Assembly: GCA_037576215.1 (NCBI GenBank)
Contig: JBANDB010000002.1
Location: 2,232,001-2,296,000, forward strand
Length of the DNA: 64,000 nucleotides
From: Armillaria gallica
Lineage: Eukaryota; Basidiomycota; Agaricomycetes; Agaricales; Physalacriaceae
Direction of reading: 5' to 3'
The notes below the pieces were generated by a model. The model saw nothing but the letters and a program-made list of their open reading frames with translations, searched no databases and was not told the origin of the DNA. Below, piece after piece: positions 58,706 to 64,000 of this stretch; positions within the stretch are counted from its first letter, which is position 1; each line of letters opens with the position of its first letter. A program made the translations under genes and the position numbers.

Positions 58706-61258
58706 TTAGACCTCCCTGTCCTTCGCACCGGATCCCGAAGCCCGCCGCTTGACCATCCGATCGCTTACATCTGCACTGTCATTGGGGCGCTTCAATGACA
58801 ATGATGAAGTTGAAGTTGATGGTCCAAGGGCACCGGGAAGAGAAGGGGAAAGAGGGGAATCCAAGCTACCGCTATGACGTTGGCGAGGTGATTGCGGGAG
58901 AGGATGCAGCGCAAAGTGCGTAGGTGGGACAGGTGCGTTCAGATGAAAAGCGGTATCGGGACGAAACAGAGGACCGGAAAAAGATAGATCACTGGTAGGC
59001 GAAGTGGATCCGCTGGTATCAAGCTTCAGTGGAGATGAGATGAGTTCTATAGAGTGGTCTGGTCCATCTTGCGGCAACTGTGAGAATGACAACAATGTTC
59101 TGTCATAGACCACCTGATTGTCGCTCTCTCCACGTAGCAAGGCTTCCGTGGTTTTGAACCAGCCAGCGATAACCAGCTGATCGTTATTGAGGAATTTATT
59201 CCGGAGATACTTCAGGGGAAAGAAGCCATGCGCCCACTTCTTCAAATGGAAGGTCTTCGTGTCAAAAACGTCATCGATAAAGTGCAAGAGAACGCTGACA
59301 AGCGACACATAGTGCTGAGGATAGAGGAGAGTGGAGAGGGCATCAGCTACCCTGGACCTCCCGGCCGACCCCAAAAGAGCCATCTTCGCATTCAAGGCAT
59401 CCTGTGGGTTTTCATGATTCCAAGCCCGACAGATATAATGAACAGTTTCATCGTTGCCCCCAGGGTGCAAGCTTGCATAGATGAAGGCCCAAATGAAAGA
59501 TTCAAGATCATCTAGATGATCGTGCGGATAGCGTCGCCCCTGCGTCGGGGAGTATGACTCTAAAATCATAAGGGATTGGTACAAACGAGTCCCCTAAAAG
59601 CATGTGAATACTCTAGATAACTATCAAAGAAACATTCGCACCGTTCGGGTGTCGTTTGTTGTTTCGATATTGTCGGCGAAGTTAACGGCTTGATCCATGC
59701 CAATTACGTAGACTCCACCTTTCACCCAGGCATCCATGAGGATATTGCCGAGGGAGATGTCCCGATGCAGTATGTATGCAAGCCACAACTCTCCGTGAGC
59801 TGAAAGGCGTAGTTAGTGATGGAAACGAGGAAGATATACGCGCACATGTAGCGAGGAATAACGTACCGAGAATTACCTTCCAAAACATTGAAAGGCGGTC
59901 CATCGCATCATTACACTCCAAAACAGAGGGACCACATCGATTCAAAAGGATAGTTTCACAAACACGATCACGAAAGCACAGCTGGTCATCGCCCGCCTTT
60001 TTGGGATGTGTTGGATCATAACTATGCGGGGCTATATCCAGAATTCTCGGTCCAAACATGTTAAGATCAGAGAGCTTCGGGCCGTCCTCGCCATGGATGA
60101 TCTTTGCAACTCCTTTTATGTCTGTAGCCTTGAGCAGAAGACTGCACTCCGAGGCTTTGCTGGCCGCGCGATAGTAGATTTTGATGACAAAACCTCGTAC
60201 TCTACCTTTGTCGTCTGTAAGGTTGTTCCCGCTCTGGTCAACCTCTGTCGTCGGCCAAACGACCACGCCGCGACCCCGAAGACTGTAACGATGTAACTGT
60301 TCCCCAGTGACCTTGAAAGTACGTCCATTCAGCACGATGGAGACATATGGCTTCGTATTTTTGCCACGATCGACCTTGGTAATACGAGTATCAAAACCAG
60401 CTGCTTCGAGATTGTTTCCTGCCATAGAGAGAATTGCGCGGACGAGGAAGTGAGGATGGGAATGAATATTCACGGACTGTGTTCGTACAGCGCCATGTCG
60501 GTCGAACTGGTATAGAGTGATGGTCTCATCTGTGAGTATGCAGTTAAGCACAAACATGCGATTATGTTGTGTTACAAAGCAGACCCTGGAAAAATTCGTC
60601 CATTTTGAAACACCCCCAACGTTCGATGAAGAGCCCACCTTGCATAGAAACCTAGTTGGAATGCATTGTCCAGGGTGACTGTTGCTTCCAGTTTGACTCC
60701 GATAGGGCTGACCGTAGAGAAATAGTCAAACACTAGGATCTTTCCTTTGTTGACCATTTGCTTAAAGTCATTGGGACTGAGATTGCTAGCGTAGATCTCA
60801 GGGGAAATAATGGAAACGTCCGGCGAGGTCCACGATTGCAGGCAATCGTCAGTCAAACGGCCTTTGTCTGTAACAATGGCGCCGGCATGACTGACGTCGA
60901 AATAAACCAGTATCTCGTTGATGATCTCCCTGAAAGAATCATACAGTTCGTGTTCGTTCTTAGGCTCAGCTGGGACGCCTGCCCATCGTGACCTTTCAGC
61001 ATTTGGCGCAAAATTGGATCTTGCGATGAAAATATCTATTTCCGAGGTAGAGCGTCCGAGTCTGTTAAACACTTGGAGAACGTGTTGCCCAGGACCCGCC
61101 TTAGAAGGGTCGCAGTCGGTCGCCGCTGTTACTGAATGAAAGTTGCTGTAGAACTCCTTCCTCAGCGTCTCCCGAAGCTGATCCACGTCGTTGAATGTCC
61201 TGCTCGTTTTTGTGTCCTGACACTCGCCGGTCACGTAGGTAGAGTAAGGGCCAGACAT
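58706..61258 (-). CDS. FunK1-type fungal protein kinase (4 exons)
   Basis: Exons 61258-60639, 60585-59867, 59799-59642 and 59593-58706 join in phase to 794 residues. The large N-terminal region (about 450 residues) and a kinase C-lobe follow the FunK1 family, which is expanded in mushroom-forming fungi. The catalytic loop reads ILHRDISLGNILM with its Asp and Asn. The metal-binding position reads GMDQA instead of DFG, as is common in the family. GTRLYQSLMIL and HDHLDDLESFIW are the family block after it. The last 130 residues are Ser/Pro-rich with VKRR near the end. Substrates are unknown. It is head-to-head with LYS1 across 630 bases. Confidence 0.9.
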
Positions 61259-61729
61259 TCGCGGTCACGGTAGAAGCCAAGTCATACCGTGCCGACGGCC
61301 GGCATGTTCACTTGCATCCCGACGTCTACTTATGGCATATCGCTTTCCTTTCCCACACGACATCACATAACCAACTGGCACGTTTGGTACGATCGCTGCG
61401 CCCGAACCTACATCTCATTGCCAGTTGTGGGAATCTCCAACTAGATTTCTAACTGCTCGAAAGATCGCTTGAAGAGCGTTGGGTTCGCTGAAAGGTTAGG
61501 TGAAGGTGGGCCTGGCAGGTTGCAGGCTCCATGATCCACTAGGAGAAGATGGAGAGAAGAGACAAGGAGGGTTCGCGGTCTGCCAAGTGCTTTTCCGAAA
61601 TAATATGCAGCATTGATTTTACTTATTCTCCTGGGCTGCTCTAAGGAGACAGCACTTTGAAGGTTCATTTCCCTAACACTTAGAACTTATGACGCGTGCT
61701 ACGTCCCTATTATAAGAACGCATTAATGG
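61259..61729. other. Divergent promoter region, kinase and LYS1
   Basis: No coding frame was supported, apart from short frames that read as leader. Confidence 0.5.
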
Positions 61730-61857
61730 TGACTCTATTATATCCTCGCTGCCTTCCAAGGAGCTGACTCCATGGATGAGGTAGCAAGTACTTTGATCGA
61801 GATCAGTCAAATTTACAACCGATCGAGTCAAGAATTAGTCAACTTGGAATCGAGTCA
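61730..61857 (+). promoter_or_regulatory. Cluster of four Gcn4/CPC1-type sites upstream of LYS1
   Basis: TGACTC occurs at 61730-61735 and 61765-61770, and its complement GAGTCA at 61825-61830 and 61852-61857. These lie 36-163 bases before the LYS1 start. TGACTC is the half-consensus of the bZIP activator Gcn4/CPC1 that turns on amino-acid synthesis genes during starvation, and LYS1 is a classic target. Confidence 0.65.
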
Positions 61858-61892
61858 CAACTTTTTCTCAACCATCAACCACCTCATCCAAA

Positions 61893-63174
<1,282 letters not shown>

Positions 63175-63434
63175 AAGCATGTTGTTACTAGACTAAGTAG
63201 TAGAAAATATTGCCAAAATATGCACGTTCTTATTACTTACGGTTGTCACCTACACCAGGCCGTCAGGACGTAGCTGATTTGAACAGGCAAAAGCTGGCAG
63301 TTCCGAGATTAGAACATGAATATCCTAAATTGTCACCGTTCGGCCTGTCTGCGCACGGCGCAAGGAGATAATTAAATAAAATACTGAAAGCATTAGAGAT
63401 GGAACCGTTACTGTAACTTATATACACCTCCATA

Positions 63435-64000
63435 TTAAACATCCACTGGTGCCTGGCCCACCGAACTAATCGGCCGCCTTGCCTTCATTCGAGGTATATG
63501 AAATCTCTTCGCGAGATTCATGGGCAACCGATCCCAGAATTTGACCAGTACCGCGAGTTTGGACATGTAAGGAACATACACTTGCTTGATCTCCCAAAAC
63601 GCAACGATGCACCAGACTATTAGGATGCCGACGACCATCCATGTCCCACTCACGAGCATTCGGTCGGATAAACTATTGGCAGTGAAACAAACTATACTGA
63701 ATGCGACCAGGAAGGAGACCACTCTGGATTTCGAGTCAGAATTCGGACAAGACCAAGTGAAGAGATACGTACGCCCACATGAGTAAGGCAGTAGGTAGGC
63801 CGTACATAATAGCCAGAGTCTCCATACCTCTATTGTTTCGTTTTTGCAAACGCAGGAATCGCCGCTGAGAAATACTTTAGTTGTAGTTGGCCATATTGAG
63901 GTGAAAGAAGCGTTCACTTGCCGAGTCTTTGGACGAGTCGTGGGCCCTCATACGAGTGCCCAGAATGATACTGCCTATGCTCGCAATCATCGAGACGTAA
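63435..64000 (-). CDS. Multi-pass membrane protein, C-terminal part (runs off the window)
   Basis: Exons 64000-63922, 63864-63773 and 63723-63435 join in phase 0/0/2. The intron 63865-63921 uses a GC donor (GCAAGT). Visible residues: SMIASIGSIILGTRMRAHD, a basic linker (RFLRLQKRNNRGMETLAIMYG), a span LPTALLMWAVVSFLVAFSIV, then MLVSGTWMVVGILIVWCIVAF and a cytosolic tail ending QAPVDV. The phrase METLAIMYGLPTALLMW is shared by a group of uncharacterised Agaricomycete membrane proteins. Function unknown. The N-terminal part is outside the window. Its stop lies about 260 bases from the LYS1 stop (convergent). Confidence 0.68.

Overview
The window reads as nuclear DNA of a filamentous basidiomycete, most likely an Agaricomycete. 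Almost every gene is split by many 45-70 base GT-AG introns. The gene content includes an F-box/LRR repertoire, a FunK1-type fungal kinase, a tandem DUF6534 membrane-protein family and a Zn2Cys6 regulator whose zinc-knuckle exon structure includes a 6-base microexon. No bacterial operon, CRISPR or phage feature is present. Exon boundaries below were derived by hand from splice signals and reading-frame continuity.

Layout: 1-502 holds the 5' part of a minus-strand F-box-type gene. 1821-4155 is a 13-exon gene for a secreted-then-membrane protein, followed by a tRNA-like gene and about 5 kb with no supportable gene. 9860-18605 carries an oligopeptide transporter (OPT), a large F-box protein, a 441 bp hAT-like MITE and an old-yellow-enzyme flavoprotein. 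18964-25514 (minus) carries the Zn2Cys6 factor and an F-box/LRR gene. 27783-31002 (plus) has another F-box gene and the initiator-tRNA ribosyl-phosphate transferase RIT1. 31663-38148 (minus) holds a coiled-coil protein, the 22-exon calpain-like protease PalB/RIM13 and a small membrane protein whose proline-rich tail is built from a row of tiny exons.

38409-39265 is a tetraspan-like gene with an in-frame TAG. 39300-51160 is a triplicated region: three DUF6534 genes on the plus strand, each behind a copy (one fairly complete, two decayed) of the start of a divergent minus-strand gene. Two of the copies are followed by the same downstream block, which ends at the 3' edge of the KDEL receptor gene ERD2 (51157-52057). 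A 1.04 kb hAT-like element with an 8 bp target-site duplication lies between copies 2 and 3 and seems to split another gene.

52718-64000 holds a small membrane protein, an F-box-family C-terminal half, an aldo-keto reductase, a PLP aminotransferase, a FunK1 kinase, saccharopine dehydrogenase LYS1 behind a cluster of four Gcn4/CPC1-type sites, and the C-terminal part of a membrane protein running off the end.

The genes are mostly unrelated neighbours rather than one pathway. PalB links to alkaline-pH signalling, ERD2 to ER retrieval, RIT1 to initiator tRNA marking and LYS1 to lysine synthesis. The most unusual structures are the phase-0 microexon cascade, the 4-base and 6-base microexons, the three GC-AG introns, the DUF6534 triplication and the two hAT-like elements.
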